In this document: positions 32,431 to 42,300 of the stretch, in pieces | How the letters are laid out: the number at the start of each line of letters is the position of its first letter | How positions within the stretch are numbered: position 1 is the stretch's first letter | NCBI GenBank assembly: GCA_020636355.1 | Contig: JACJYB010000022.1 | Span: forward strand, 1-44,146 | Direction of reading: 5' to 3' | DNA from: Lewinellaceae bacterium | GTDB lineage: Bacteria > Bacteroidota > Bacteroidia > Chitinophagales > Saprospiraceae | DNA length: 44,146 nt | Translations under genes and position numbers: made by a program | The notes under the pieces: model-generated | Database searches by the model: none | What the model was told of the DNA's origin: nothing | The model's input: only the letters and a program-made list of their open reading frames with translations

Positions 32431-34878
32431 TCATTCGTTGCGTAGACTGTCCACCGGATTGGCGACAGCTGCGCGAATTCCATGGAAGCTAATGGTGAGA
32501 AAGGCTATGGCCAGCGCAAATACGCCAATACTGGCAAATACCCACCAGGGCATTTTGATGTGATAGGCAAAGCCTTGCAGCCAATTACTCATAAAATACC
32601 AGCTAAGGGGACTGGCGATGAGGACTGCAATGGCTACCAGACGGAGGAAATCCTTGGCAAGCAATTCCACGATACTCAGCTCACTGGCACCTAAAACTTT
32701 GCGGATACCTATTTCTTTGGTACGGTTAACAACCGCCAGTGCTACGAGTCCCAATAACCCCAGGCACGCCAGGAAGATGGCAATACCCCCAGCCCATCCG
32801 ATGATTTTTCCCAGTCGGGATTCCGATTGATAAAACCGGTTGAGGTCTTCATCCAGAAAACTGTAGTTGAAGGGCAAATCAGGTTCGATCTGTTTCCAGT
32901 TTTTGTTTAAAACGGTCAATGCAGACGCCGGATCGCCCGCTCGCAACCGGATAAAAAACTGGTATGGATGCGCGTCACCTGGCTGGTAAGGTAAAAATAG
33001 CTGGGGCTCTACCTTTTCCCGAAACGAGCGAAAATGGAAGTCCCTTACAACACCCTGAACCAGAGGGGGTGCATTTGTGTCGTTGTAGCCATCAATTGTT
33101 TTGCCTACGGCTTCGTTAGCCGTCCAGCCGAAGTTATGGGCAAAAGCTTCATTGATAATCACCCGGTCCTGCCCCATGCCCGGCAGAAAATTGGAACCGG
33201 CCACCACATCCATTCCGAGTGCCTCGACAAAATTGGTGTCAACAATATACTGGTAAGTCTCTTTTTGTTCATCGTGGTATTCCCAGCCCATGAACGCATA
33301 CCCTTCGTCCTGGCCAAAGCTCATCTCCGCACTGGATACGGAGAGGACATCAGGATTTTGCATCGCCAGATGACGGAACTTGGGGTAGATCTCCGCTGCA
33401 TTTGTTTCCCTGGCCTTGACTACTACGACATTTTCTTTCTGGAATCCCGGGTTCTGTGTTTGCATATAATGCACTTGCTGCAGGATTATGGTCGTGGCAA
33501 TGGCTAACCCGACACTCAGAACAAACTGGGTTGTGACCAGGCCTTTAGAGAAGAAATTTAATCCTCCCAGCCGTAATTTGCTTTTCAATACGGCGACCGG
33601 ACGAAATCCGGACAAAATCACCGAAGGATATGCACCGGCCAGTAAACCGACGAGTAAAATCAAACCAAGAATTAACCAACCCAACTCCGGATACAACTGT
33701 AGCGAGAACTGTATGTTACGATCTGCAAGGGTATTAAACCACGGTAAAGTCAACTGAGCCAGCGTCAATCCCAGGCCTGCAGAAAAAATACTCATGAGCA
33801 GTGCTTCGGCTAAAAACTGCCGAACCAATTGGTTGCGGTTGCTCCCCAGTACTTTCCGAACCCCTACTTCCTGCGCCCGGCCTGCAGAACGCCCAATCGA
33901 GAGTGTGGTAAAGTTAATGCAGGCAATAAGCAGTACACCAGCGGCTATCGATAAAAGAATCCAGATAAACTCAGGGTCCATCTCGGCGGCATTCAGCCAT
34001 TGTGCTTTACCCAAATGCATCTCATCCATCGGCATCAGACGGTACGTGGAGGGAGCCCCTACGCCGGTCCAGAGCCCTTCTTTTCTAAGAAATGCTTCTA
34101 CTTCCGGGAAATGCCGGTTGTAGAAATCCTGCAGCTTGGCTACTCCTGATCCATCCAGACCAGCGAGATCACTATTCGCATGCAGCATCACGAACGCTTC
34201 GCCATTGGACCAGTTCCATTCATCTTTGGCAGACTTTCCATTATCAGTCATCAGATAGCGGGAAAATGGGCTGAGTATCTCAAATTGAAGTGAAGAATTG
34301 GATGGAATATCTTTGACCACGCCGCCAACGGTATAGGTTTCAAACCGATCCTCCAATTTAATCTGAAGTTGCTCTCCGATAACATGCCGGTCCCCGAATA
34401 ATCGATCCGCAGTCTTTGCGGTCAGTATGATCTTATATGGGTCATCCAATGCTGACCCGATCTCTCCCTCAATGAGTGGGAAGGTGAAGACCGAAAGAAA
34501 TGAAGTGTCGACCAGAGTAACTCCTGCCTGACTCAGTTGGCCATGAGCGCGTACAAAACTTTTTTTCCACGAAGGCTTATAACGTACGGCTTTTTCTACT
34601 CCCGGGAGTTCGGACTCCATCGCAGGACCCAATGGCATGGGCAAAAAAGTGCCCGACCCAACCTCTGTCTGATTACCTACAGGCTGCCTCCACACGACCA
34701 CCTGGTATATGCGGTCCTTATTTTGGTGAAACCGGTTAAAACTGAATTCATTGATCGCATACAACAGAAATAAACTGAAGCAACCAATACCGACACTGAG
34801 GCCGACCAGATTGATAAAACTCAGGCCTTTCTGCCGCCAGATGGTTCGAAATGCAACTTTGAGGTGGTTGTAAAACAT
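32431..34878 (-). CDS. MacB/FtsX-type ABC permease 5
   Basis: The product has 815 residues and opens MFYNHLKVAFRTIWRQKGLSFIN. The motif YDxF.....DRIYQ after the first helix reads FNRFHQNKDRIYQ. Its first FtsX domain has the signature FTTLSIGRSAGRAQEVGVRKVLGS, shared only with permease 9 and unlike the FMNLSTA form of its neighbours. DEMHLGKAQWL fills the DIHL position. The second periplasmic motif is VVRDFHFRSFREKVEPQ. The last FtsX domain has KEIGIRKVLGASELSIVELL, and the C-terminus is VDSLRNE. The gap to permease 6 is 35 bases. The family role is inferred; substrate and ATPase are unknown. Confidence 0.93.
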   Translation of the reverse strand: MFYNHLKVAFRTIWRQKGLSFINLVGLSVGIGCFSLFLLYAINEFSFNRFHQNKDRIYQVVVWRQPVGNQTEVGSGTFLPMPLGPAMESELPGVEKAVRYKPSWKKSFVRAHGQLSQAGVTLVDTSFLSVFTFPLIEGEIGSALDDPYKIILTAKTADRLFGDRHVIGEQLQIKLEDRFETYTVGGVVKDIPSNSSLQFEILSPFSRYLMTDNGKSAKDEWNWSNGEAFVMLHANSDLAGLDGSGVAKLQDFYNRHFPEVEAFLRKEGLWTGVGAPSTYRLMPMDEMHLGKAQWLNAAEMDPEFIWILLSIAAGVLLIACINFTTLSIGRSAGRAQEVGVRKVLGSNRNQLVRQFLAEALLMSIFSAGLGLTLAQLTLPWFNTLADRNIQFSLQLYPELGWLILGLILLVGLLAGAYPSVILSGFRPVAVLKSKLRLGGLNFFSKGLVTTQFVLSVGLAIATTIILQQVHYMQTQNPGFQKENVVVVKARETNAAEIYPKFRHLAMQNPDVLSVSSAEMSFGQDEGYAFMGWEYHDEQKETYQYIVDTNFVEALGMDVVAGSNFLPGMGQDRVIINEAFAHNFGWTANEAVGKTIDGYNDTNAPPLVQGVVRDFHFRSFREKVEPQLFLPYQPGDAHPYQFFIRLRAGDPASALTVLNKNWKQIEPDLPFNYSFLDEDLNRFYQSESRLGKIIGWAGGIAIFLACLGLLGLVALAVVNRTKEIGIRKVLGASELSIVELLAKDFLRLVAIAVLIASPLSWYFMSNWLQGFAYHIKMPWWVFASIGVFALAIAFLTISFHGIRAAVANPVDSLRNE

Positions 34879-34913
34879 TGGTTACTGATTTTAAATAGGT
34901 GCCAGGTAATTCA

Positions 34914-37349
34914 TTATTCGTTATGCAATGATTTGGTCGGATTAGCCAACGCGGCTCGGATGCTGTTAAAACTGATGGTGAAAAAAGCAACCGAAATAGC
35001 GATGATGCCGGCCAATAAAAACGCCCACCAGGGTACCGCAATCCGGTAAGCGAAATCTTCGAGCCACCGGTGCATCATGATCCACGCAATCGGGGTCGCG
35101 ATCACCAGTGCCAAAATCACCAGCTTCAGGAATTCGCCGGAAAGCAATACCACGATCCCCTGAACCGAAGCCCCCAGGACCTTGCGGATGCCGATCTCAC
35201 GCGTGCGCTGTTGCACGGTGAAGGTGGCCAGCCCCAAAAGTCCCATACACGCGATCAGGATGGCTAGGAATGCAAAGAGATTGGTGATATTTCCGATGCG
35301 GATTTCTGACTCATATAAGGCGTTAAACCGTTCGTCCATAAACGAGAAAACAAATGGCTGTGACGGTGCCATGCGCTCCCATAGATCCTGGAGGTTATGG
35401 ATAAAATGATCCAGATTATCGGTGTTCAGCCGGATACTTAAATAACTTCTGCTCACACCACGGAACAAGGCCAATGGCTCAATCCGGTCATGAAGACTGG
35501 CAAAATTGAAGTCACGCACAACGCCGACAATGGTGTGTATATCAAGCTTTTGTTCATCCTGAATAAAATTCACTTCCTGCCCGATAACATCCTTCTGGGG
35601 ATACCCGTACCTGCGGGCCATGGTTTCATTGATGATGACTGCACTACTGTCGGTACGGATTGAAGTGGAAAAGTCCCGGCCGGCTACAATCTCCAGCCCC
35701 ATTGTTTTTACATAATCAAAGTCGACCCACCAGTTATTGGATAAGGTGGTATGCTCCTGATCGATGACTCTGCCCCGAATGGTGCTTCCCGAGTTGTCAG
35801 ACGTATTGACTGGCAGATTACCACTTACACTTGCAGCGGTCACATCGGACCATTGCAGTAATTGCTCTTTAAAAGCGCTCATGTTATCTCCTGCCAGATA
35901 AGGGTCATGCAATACCAGGACGTGCTCCTTATTAAAACCAAGCTTTTTGTTTTGGATGAAATGCAACTGCTTACTCACCACCAGCGCGCCCACCAGCAAT
36001 ACGGTTGTGGTCACAAACTGAAAGACCACCAGTGCACTCCGAATGGATCCCGTCCAATTCCAACCTGATGCATTCCGGATCTTGGTCACATTGCTTTTCA
36101 ACACCTGCACCGGGTGAAATCTGGATAACAATAAGGCCGGATAACTTCCTGCTACCAAACCGATAAGCAACGCAAATAATACACCTTCAGCCAACAGAGA
36201 AGGTCTCAATAAAATACTGGATTCCAATTGTTTACCAGCCAGCACATTAAAATAAGGCAGCAGAAAAGGAGCTGCGATGAACGTCAATAGGAGCGCTAGG
36301 AGACTCATTAAACTGCTTTCAAATAAAAATTGTGATGCCAGTTCACCGCGTCTGGCCCCTAACGTTTTCCGAACCCCAACTTCTTTGGCCCGTACTGTAG
36401 AACGCGCACTGGATAAATTCATGAAGTTGATGCATGCCAGACCCAGAATGAACAATCCGATGATTCCAAAAATAGCAATGTACTTGCTGTCACTATTTGG
36501 ACTCAATTCATCTTCCAGATTGCTGTGTAAATGGATGTCTTTCACCGGAAAAATCACCGCATTTGCATAATTACCCGCTGCCGTGAAATCTTCCCACGAG
36601 GTTCCTAAATAATCCCTGATCACCTTTGCCAGGTGTTCATCCAGGATTTCAGTGGCCTTCCGGGACACCTCTTTCGGGTCTGCCCCTTTACGCAGCAGGA
36701 AATAATTGTAATAATTGGTACTCCCCCAATCATTATCCCATTCCAGATTTAGACCGGACATGGATCGGAAAAAATCAAAGTGGTAATGCATATTCTTCGG
36801 TAAATCCTGCATGACCGCAGTGACCTGAAGGTCATCATCACCGATCTTGATGCGTTGCCCCAGCGCTTCTTCATCGCCAAAATATTTCTCAGCCGCACGC
36901 CGGGTGAGCACTACAGAGCTAGGCGATTCTAATGCCGTACGAGGATCTCCGGCAATGACCTGAAATGGAAAGACCCGGAAAAAGGTACTATCGGCATAGA
37001 CGACCTCTTCGTTAAACGATTGATTGTCCAAATGCACCACGTGTCCGCCCCATTTGCGCAAGCGGCAAAAAGTTTCGATTTCCGGAATCCGTTGCATAAA
37101 CTCCGGACCGGCAGGCTTCGGTGAGGCCGCCGTATGGGCAAGTTCATCACCCAGTTTAGCCATAAAATTGAACCGGTATACCCGATCGGCATTGGGTAAA
37201 GAGCGATCAAAACTCAATTCATCGTTCACATAAAGAAAAATGAACAGAAAGCTGGTCAGGCCTAAAGCGAGTCCAACCGTATTGATCAACGTGTAAAACC
37301 GTTGATTGCGCCAATTGCGCCAGGCGATTTTAAGATAGGTACGTAACAT
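34914..37349 (-). CDS. MacB/FtsX-type ABC permease 6
   Basis: The product has 811 residues, beginning MLRTYLKIAWRNWRNQ. The first periplasmic domain ends with VKDIHLHSNLEDELS. The first FtsX segment is FMNLSSARSTVRAKEVGVRKTLGARRGEL. Permease 7 is the closest array member by eye: both have HRWLEDFAYRI followed by PWWAFL in the C-terminal membrane part and GARR after the first KEIG-type motif. The second periplasmic domain has VVRDFNFASLHDRIEPL, and the protein ends TKSLHNE, a His variant of LRNE. The gap to permease 7 is only 17 bases. The gene is intact. Confidence 0.93.
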   Translation of the reverse strand: MLRTYLKIAWRNWRNQRFYTLINTVGLALGLTSFLFIFLYVNDELSFDRSLPNADRVYRFNFMAKLGDELAHTAASPKPAGPEFMQRIPEIETFCRLRKWGGHVVHLDNQSFNEEVVYADSTFFRVFPFQVIAGDPRTALESPSSVVLTRRAAEKYFGDEEALGQRIKIGDDDLQVTAVMQDLPKNMHYHFDFFRSMSGLNLEWDNDWGSTNYYNYFLLRKGADPKEVSRKATEILDEHLAKVIRDYLGTSWEDFTAAGNYANAVIFPVKDIHLHSNLEDELSPNSDSKYIAIFGIIGLFILGLACINFMNLSSARSTVRAKEVGVRKTLGARRGELASQFLFESSLMSLLALLLTFIAAPFLLPYFNVLAGKQLESSILLRPSLLAEGVLFALLIGLVAGSYPALLLSRFHPVQVLKSNVTKIRNASGWNWTGSIRSALVVFQFVTTTVLLVGALVVSKQLHFIQNKKLGFNKEHVLVLHDPYLAGDNMSAFKEQLLQWSDVTAASVSGNLPVNTSDNSGSTIRGRVIDQEHTTLSNNWWVDFDYVKTMGLEIVAGRDFSTSIRTDSSAVIINETMARRYGYPQKDVIGQEVNFIQDEQKLDIHTIVGVVRDFNFASLHDRIEPLALFRGVSRSYLSIRLNTDNLDHFIHNLQDLWERMAPSQPFVFSFMDERFNALYESEIRIGNITNLFAFLAILIACMGLLGLATFTVQQRTREIGIRKVLGASVQGIVVLLSGEFLKLVILALVIATPIAWIMMHRWLEDFAYRIAVPWWAFLLAGIIAISVAFFTISFNSIRAALANPTKSLHNE

Positions 37350-37366
37350 AGTCAGTCAGGTTTAGC

Positions 37367-39796
37367 TTACTCATTTCTTAGTGATTTCACCGGATTGGCC
37401 AGCGCAGCCTTGATGCTTTGGAAACTGATGGTCAATGATGCAACCAATGATGCAACCACAATCGCTACGAGAAACGCCCACCAGGGAATTTGAATGCGGT
37501 AGGCGAAATCCTCCAGCCACCGGTGCATCAGAAACCATGCTATCGGAGAAGCAATTACCAGGGCAATCAAGACCAGTTTCAGGAAGTCCTTATTTAACAT
37601 ACCGACAATGGATGCAGTGCTCGCCCCCAATACTTTACGGATTCCGATTTCTTTGACTTTTTGCTGGACCACAAAGGCCGTAAGTCCCAACAGACCAAGG
37701 CAGGCAACCAGGATGGCCAGCAGGGCAAAAGCAATAAACATTTTACCCTGGCGCTGTTCGGCTTGGTACAATTCCCCGAATTGCTGATCTACGAATTGAT
37801 AATCAAATGGAAACATTGGCAAAAACTGTTTCCAGGTTTTCTCCAGATAAGCAATTCCTTCCGGTAAATTTTGACCGGCCATCTTGACAGAAAGCCAATT
37901 GTAATTGGTACTGTCCGAAGGTTTGATCATGATCATAGCCTGGATGTCCTGATGCAGGCTTTCAAAGTTGAAATCATGTAGCACCCCTGCGATATAGGTG
38001 TCTCTGCCGGCGTATTTAATGCGTTTACCTACAGCTTCCTCCGAGGATTTAAAACCAAGATCCTGGACCGCAGTTTCATTGAGTATTATATTTCCGGTCT
38101 TGTCAAAATTGCGGAAATTCTCCCCCGCAGTCATTTTGATATCGTAGGTCGGAACAAAAGCCTCGTCGATTAGGAGCGTTTTGAGGTCAGCAGCCGGTTT
38201 TTGCAAAGAATCTCCGGAAAGCTGTACCTCTGCTGACCCATAACTATCCAATAGCCTGCCCGATGGAATTCTGGAACTCCGGGATACATCGCGGATGGTC
38301 GGGTTCGCTAATAATTCATGCTTGAAGCTCTCATACTGGGGTGCAAGGCTTCGATAAAAATTGAGCGTGATCACATGATCCTGATCAAGGCCCAAATCCT
38401 TATTCTGCATGAAATTCAATTGCTTGAACACCACCAAGGTGGCGATTATCAGCGTCCCTGATATTGCAAACTGCATAACGACTAGCACCTTGCGTAATGC
38501 CCCTGAGCCTCCCCCGGTTCCCCGGGACTGGTCGCCTTTGAGCATACCCAGCGGACGCATTGCTGATAAAAATACCGCCGGGTATAATCCGGCCAGAATT
38601 CCCGTCATCACTGCGACAGCAACCATCGATCCCAGCACAACAGCTACTGGCAAATGACTGACCTGAAGATGGATGTTCAGCAACCGGTTGACCGCCGGAT
38701 AAGCCAGCCAGCAAAGCCCCAAGGCGAGGATCGAAGCAAATAGGGTAAGAACCACGGATTCTCCTAAAAACTGTTGCATGATTTCTGATCTGCGAGCACC
38801 AACGACTTTTCGCACGCCGATTTCTTTGGCGCGGATAGCAGAACGGGCCGTGGAAAGATTCATGTAATTGAAACACGCAATTAACAGGATCAATAAAGCG
38901 ATGACCGCGAAAATGTAGATGCGTTTTATATCGCCATTTTCTTCAATTTCTGAATCCAGATGGGAATGCAGGTGAATATCCGTGAGTGGCATCAGATGCA
39001 ATTTGGTGCGGTCGCTGGGTTTACTTTGGTTTCCATAAACTCCAGTCATATACTTGTCGACAAATGCCGGGAATTGCGCTTCGAGCTGTTGATAGGGATA
39101 ATTCTTGGGTAAAAGAATGAATGTAGAAAAAGAGTTGTTTCCCCAATTGGTTCGCAATCCCTCTTCGCCATAAATCGTTGAGTCCCGTAAGGTGTTGAAG
39201 GCTGCCAAAATATCCGGATGAAAATGGGACTCTGCCGGAAAGTCCTTAAAGACGCCGGAAACTTGAAAATTATACTGTCCCATCCCGACCATCGTCTTTT
39301 CCAAGGGATCCTCATCACCGAAAAATTTCCTGGCCATGGACTCACTCAAAAGAAGCGTAAATGCATTATCAAGCGCATTGGCGGTATCCCCCTCGATCAG
39401 GTCAACATCAAAGATTTGGAAAAAGGAAGGCTCGGCGACAAAGACCTTTTCTACATTAAAAATGTTGTCGTCCTTCCGGAATGTAAGATTGGTTTCCAGC
39501 ATGCGGACAATCTGTTCGATGTCCGGGTAATCGCTTTTCAGCAGCGGAGCAAACGGTGGGGCCAGATGCCCGAGGTGAAGCTGCCGTGAACCATCTCTGT
39601 TGATGAATTCCCGGCTGATCCGATAGGTACGATCTGCATTGTGATTGTACCGGTCATAGCTGTATTCATTATAGATGTAACTTCCTATCAGTAGACAACT
39701 GGCCAGACCAAGTGATAAACCCACAAGATGGATTACCGTGATACCCTTTTGTTGGACCAGACTGCGAAACGCCAGTTTCAAATTATGTTTGATCAT
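37367..39796 (-). CDS. MacB/FtsX-type ABC permease 7
   Basis: The product has 809 residues, beginning MIKHNLKLAFRSLVQQKG. It carries LTDIHLHSHLDSEIEEN, YMNLSTARSAIRAKEIGVRKVVGARRSEI, VLHDFNFESLHQDIQAM and a last FtsX domain with KEIGIRKVLGASTASIVGML, ending VKSLRNE. At the DNA level it shares a 20-base identical stretch with permease 8 near the 3' end (37407-37426 and 39857-39876, encoding FQSIKA). This could reflect gene conversion or simple codon coincidence. The gap to permease 8 is 20 bases, and AAAAGAAG precedes its start as a possible weak ribosome site. Confidence 0.93.
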   Translation of the reverse strand: MIKHNLKLAFRSLVQQKGITVIHLVGLSLGLASCLLIGSYIYNEYSYDRYNHNADRTYRISREFINRDGSRQLHLGHLAPPFAPLLKSDYPDIEQIVRMLETNLTFRKDDNIFNVEKVFVAEPSFFQIFDVDLIEGDTANALDNAFTLLLSESMARKFFGDEDPLEKTMVGMGQYNFQVSGVFKDFPAESHFHPDILAAFNTLRDSTIYGEEGLRTNWGNNSFSTFILLPKNYPYQQLEAQFPAFVDKYMTGVYGNQSKPSDRTKLHLMPLTDIHLHSHLDSEIEENGDIKRIYIFAVIALLILLIACFNYMNLSTARSAIRAKEIGVRKVVGARRSEIMQQFLGESVVLTLFASILALGLCWLAYPAVNRLLNIHLQVSHLPVAVVLGSMVAVAVMTGILAGLYPAVFLSAMRPLGMLKGDQSRGTGGGSGALRKVLVVMQFAISGTLIIATLVVFKQLNFMQNKDLGLDQDHVITLNFYRSLAPQYESFKHELLANPTIRDVSRSSRIPSGRLLDSYGSAEVQLSGDSLQKPAADLKTLLIDEAFVPTYDIKMTAGENFRNFDKTGNIILNETAVQDLGFKSSEEAVGKRIKYAGRDTYIAGVLHDFNFESLHQDIQAMIMIKPSDSTNYNWLSVKMAGQNLPEGIAYLEKTWKQFLPMFPFDYQFVDQQFGELYQAEQRQGKMFIAFALLAILVACLGLLGLTAFVVQQKVKEIGIRKVLGASTASIVGMLNKDFLKLVLIALVIASPIAWFLMHRWLEDFAYRIQIPWWAFLVAIVVASLVASLTISFQSIKAALANPVKSLRNE

Positions 39797-39816
39797 GATG
39801 AGCTTCTTTTATAGCG

Positions 39817-42276
39817 TTATTCACTGCGTAATGATTGAATGGGGCTATTGATAGCCGCCTTGATGCTTTGGAAACTAACCGTCAGAAAAGCGATCAATAC
39901 CGCGGATCCTCCGGCAATAAGAAATACCCACCAATGGATGGATATGCGATAAGCAAAGCCTTGCAACCACTGATGCATGACGTACCAGGCAATCGGGCTG
40001 GCCAAAACGATGGCGATGAAGACCAGCTTCAGAAAATCTTTGGATAATAAGCCAACAATGGTGCCTTCCGAGGCCCCAAGCACTTTACGAATCCCGATTT
40101 CTTTAGTCCGTTTTTCGATGGTGTACGCTGCCAGTGCAAAAAGTCCCAGGCAAGCGATGAAGATGGCGATCAGGCAAAAGACACCAAATACCTTTCGCAT
40201 GGTCATTTCACTGGTATACAATTTGGACCAGTCGTCATCCAGAAACGTGTAGGAAAAGGGGGTTTCGGGGGCCAGTTTATTCCACATCTTGCGGATGGTT
40301 TCAACCGTTGCCGGTACATTTCCGCCGGCAAGTCGCACCGTGATCACCCCATCCACTCCTGGCCGGAAACTTCGGGTGTTATGGATGAGAAACAAAGGGG
40401 TTACCTGGTGATGGAAAGATTGAAAATGGAAATCCTCAATCACCCCAATAATCGTATACACCGATTGAGTTCCTTCGACCGGATTCAGGAAGTTATCACT
40501 TGAAGTCAAAGTGGTTCCAATAGGATCCTGGAGCCCCATTTCCCGGACAGCTGCTTGATTGACTACCACATTAAGTGAATCGGTAAATTGCTCGGAAAAA
40601 CTCCGGCCCTGCAGAATTTTCATGTCCATGCATTCTACGTAACCATCGTCTATGATCAATCCGGATCCCGTGGTTGTTTCGTCAGCGCCCATGGGTTTGA
40701 AGGACATTCCGAAATAATTATCGCCGGGCTGATTGTTGCATCCGCTTACCGCAACCACTCCGGATAGCTGCCTCAACTCCTTCTTAAAGGTTTCTTCCTC
40801 CTGATATTCCAGGTTAAATCCGCCACTGATATTCAAGAGGTTTTCCTTATCAAATCCCAGGTCCTGATTTTGGCTGAACTTCAACTGGTTGTAAATCAGT
40901 ATGGTTGCAATGATCAGAAAGACCGAAATGCTGAATTGCAGGACGACCAGCGTATTGCGCAGGATAACACGCTGTACTCCGGTAGAAATATGCGCCCGAA
41001 ATGCATCAATGGGCTTAAAAGAAGACAAATAGGTCGCCGGGTAAGTACCGGAAATAAGGCCGGTTACCAATGACGCACCGAAAAGCATACCCAGGAAAGA
41101 CCAGCTCATCAAATTTTGGTACGTAAAGGTCTTGCCTGTCAAAACATTCAATCCGGAGAGGGCCAAAAAGTTGATCCCCAACGCTAATATTCCGGAAATT
41201 AGGGAAACCAAAATGGCCTCGGTAAAGAACTGGCCGGCAAGTGCGCCCCGTGAGGAACCCATGGTCTTCCGGATACCTACTTCCCGAGCCCGGCTGGCTG
41301 ATTTGGCGGTAGTAAGGTTCATGAAATTGATGACTGCGATCAACAGAATCAACAATGCGATCAGAATGAAAAACTGAACGCGTTTTAATGATCCGGGCGC
41401 TTTGATCTCCGATTCCAGGTTGGATTTCAGATGGATATCCGGCAAATTCTGTAGAAAATACCGGTAACCATTGCCCTGCGCCTGATAGGTGGCATAATCG
41501 ACACCAAAGTTTTGCAGGATTTGACCGGAAGCATATTTCACGACGATATCCGGTAATTTGGATTCGACGGCAGCAGGATCCGCACCAGGCTTAAGTAACA
41601 AATAGGTATATGCTGAAAATCCGACAAAATTCGGCTGCTGGATAAAAGCACCCAGGTCCGCTGAAGCGATCAGAAAGTCAAAGGACAAGTGCGTATTTTC
41701 AGGGAGGTCTGCACAAACCCCGGTAACTTTAAAATCGTTGTCGTTGTTTGCCACATCCAGAATCTGGCCCATCGGATCCGCATCCCCAAAATATTTCTTA
41801 GCAATGCGTTGGGTAATGATGACGCTGCGCGGTTGCGACAAAGCTTTTTTGGCATCACCTTCCAATAAAGGAATGGAGAACAGATCAAAAAAAGTGCTGT
41901 CCGCCCACATGAAGTTATCCTCCACGTACAGGTTACCGTCTTTTTTGATCGTAGTCGTATTGCCATTAAAATAAAAAAGGCGGCACGTCTCTTCCACTTC
42001 CGGAACATCCTGGGCTACGACCTGACTGAAACCATTCGGAATGATGGCATAAAATCGAGAGCGGCCGGGATATTTCCTTTCCAGTGCCATACGATAAATG
42101 CGATCTCCTTTTTCCTGCCAACTGTCGTAGCCGAGTTCCCCCTTCACATAGAGCATGATGAACGAAAAACTGGCAAGACCGACGGCCAAACCTAAAATAT
42201 TAATGGCTGAATAACCACTGTTTCGCTTTAAGTTGCGAAATCCGGATTTGATTAGATTTAAGAGCATCGCTTTCAT
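39817..42276 (-). CDS. MacB/FtsX-type ABC permease 8
   Basis: The product has 819 residues from 42276; starting at the fourth residue (42267, MLLNLIKSGFRNLKRN) would better match the family N-helix. The post-helix motif is YDSWQEKGDRIYRM. It carries LPDIHLKSNLESEIKA, FMNLTTAKSASRAREVGIRKTMGSSRGAL and, in the second periplasmic domain, VIEDFHFQSFHHQVTPL. The last FtsX domain has KEIGIRKVLGASEGTIVGLL, and the end is IQSLRSE. By these signatures it groups with 6 and 7. The gap to permease 9 is 24 bases. No ATPase follows or precedes. Confidence 0.93.
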   Translation of the reverse strand: MKAMLLNLIKSGFRNLKRNSGYSAINILGLAVGLASFSFIMLYVKGELGYDSWQEKGDRIYRMALERKYPGRSRFYAIIPNGFSQVVAQDVPEVEETCRLFYFNGNTTTIKKDGNLYVEDNFMWADSTFFDLFSIPLLEGDAKKALSQPRSVIITQRIAKKYFGDADPMGQILDVANNDNDFKVTGVCADLPENTHLSFDFLIASADLGAFIQQPNFVGFSAYTYLLLKPGADPAAVESKLPDIVVKYASGQILQNFGVDYATYQAQGNGYRYFLQNLPDIHLKSNLESEIKAPGSLKRVQFFILIALLILLIAVINFMNLTTAKSASRAREVGIRKTMGSSRGALAGQFFTEAILVSLISGILALGINFLALSGLNVLTGKTFTYQNLMSWSFLGMLFGASLVTGLISGTYPATYLSSFKPIDAFRAHISTGVQRVILRNTLVVLQFSISVFLIIATILIYNQLKFSQNQDLGFDKENLLNISGGFNLEYQEEETFKKELRQLSGVVAVSGCNNQPGDNYFGMSFKPMGADETTTGSGLIIDDGYVECMDMKILQGRSFSEQFTDSLNVVVNQAAVREMGLQDPIGTTLTSSDNFLNPVEGTQSVYTIIGVIEDFHFQSFHHQVTPLFLIHNTRSFRPGVDGVITVRLAGGNVPATVETIRKMWNKLAPETPFSYTFLDDDWSKLYTSEMTMRKVFGVFCLIAIFIACLGLFALAAYTIEKRTKEIGIRKVLGASEGTIVGLLSKDFLKLVFIAIVLASPIAWYVMHQWLQGFAYRISIHWWVFLIAGGSAVLIAFLTVSFQSIKAAINSPIQSLRSE

Positions 42277-42300
42277 GATAATCGATTGATTTTTCCAGAA

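Noticed and set aside
33034..33507. 157-residue plus-strand open frame inside permease 5
   Set aside because: Antisense to an intact conserved permease, no family resemblance; the array has many similar shadows caused by codon bias.
38400..38876. 158-residue minus-strand frame within permease 7
   Set aside because: Shifted frame of the permease, low-complexity basic translation, no independent start context.
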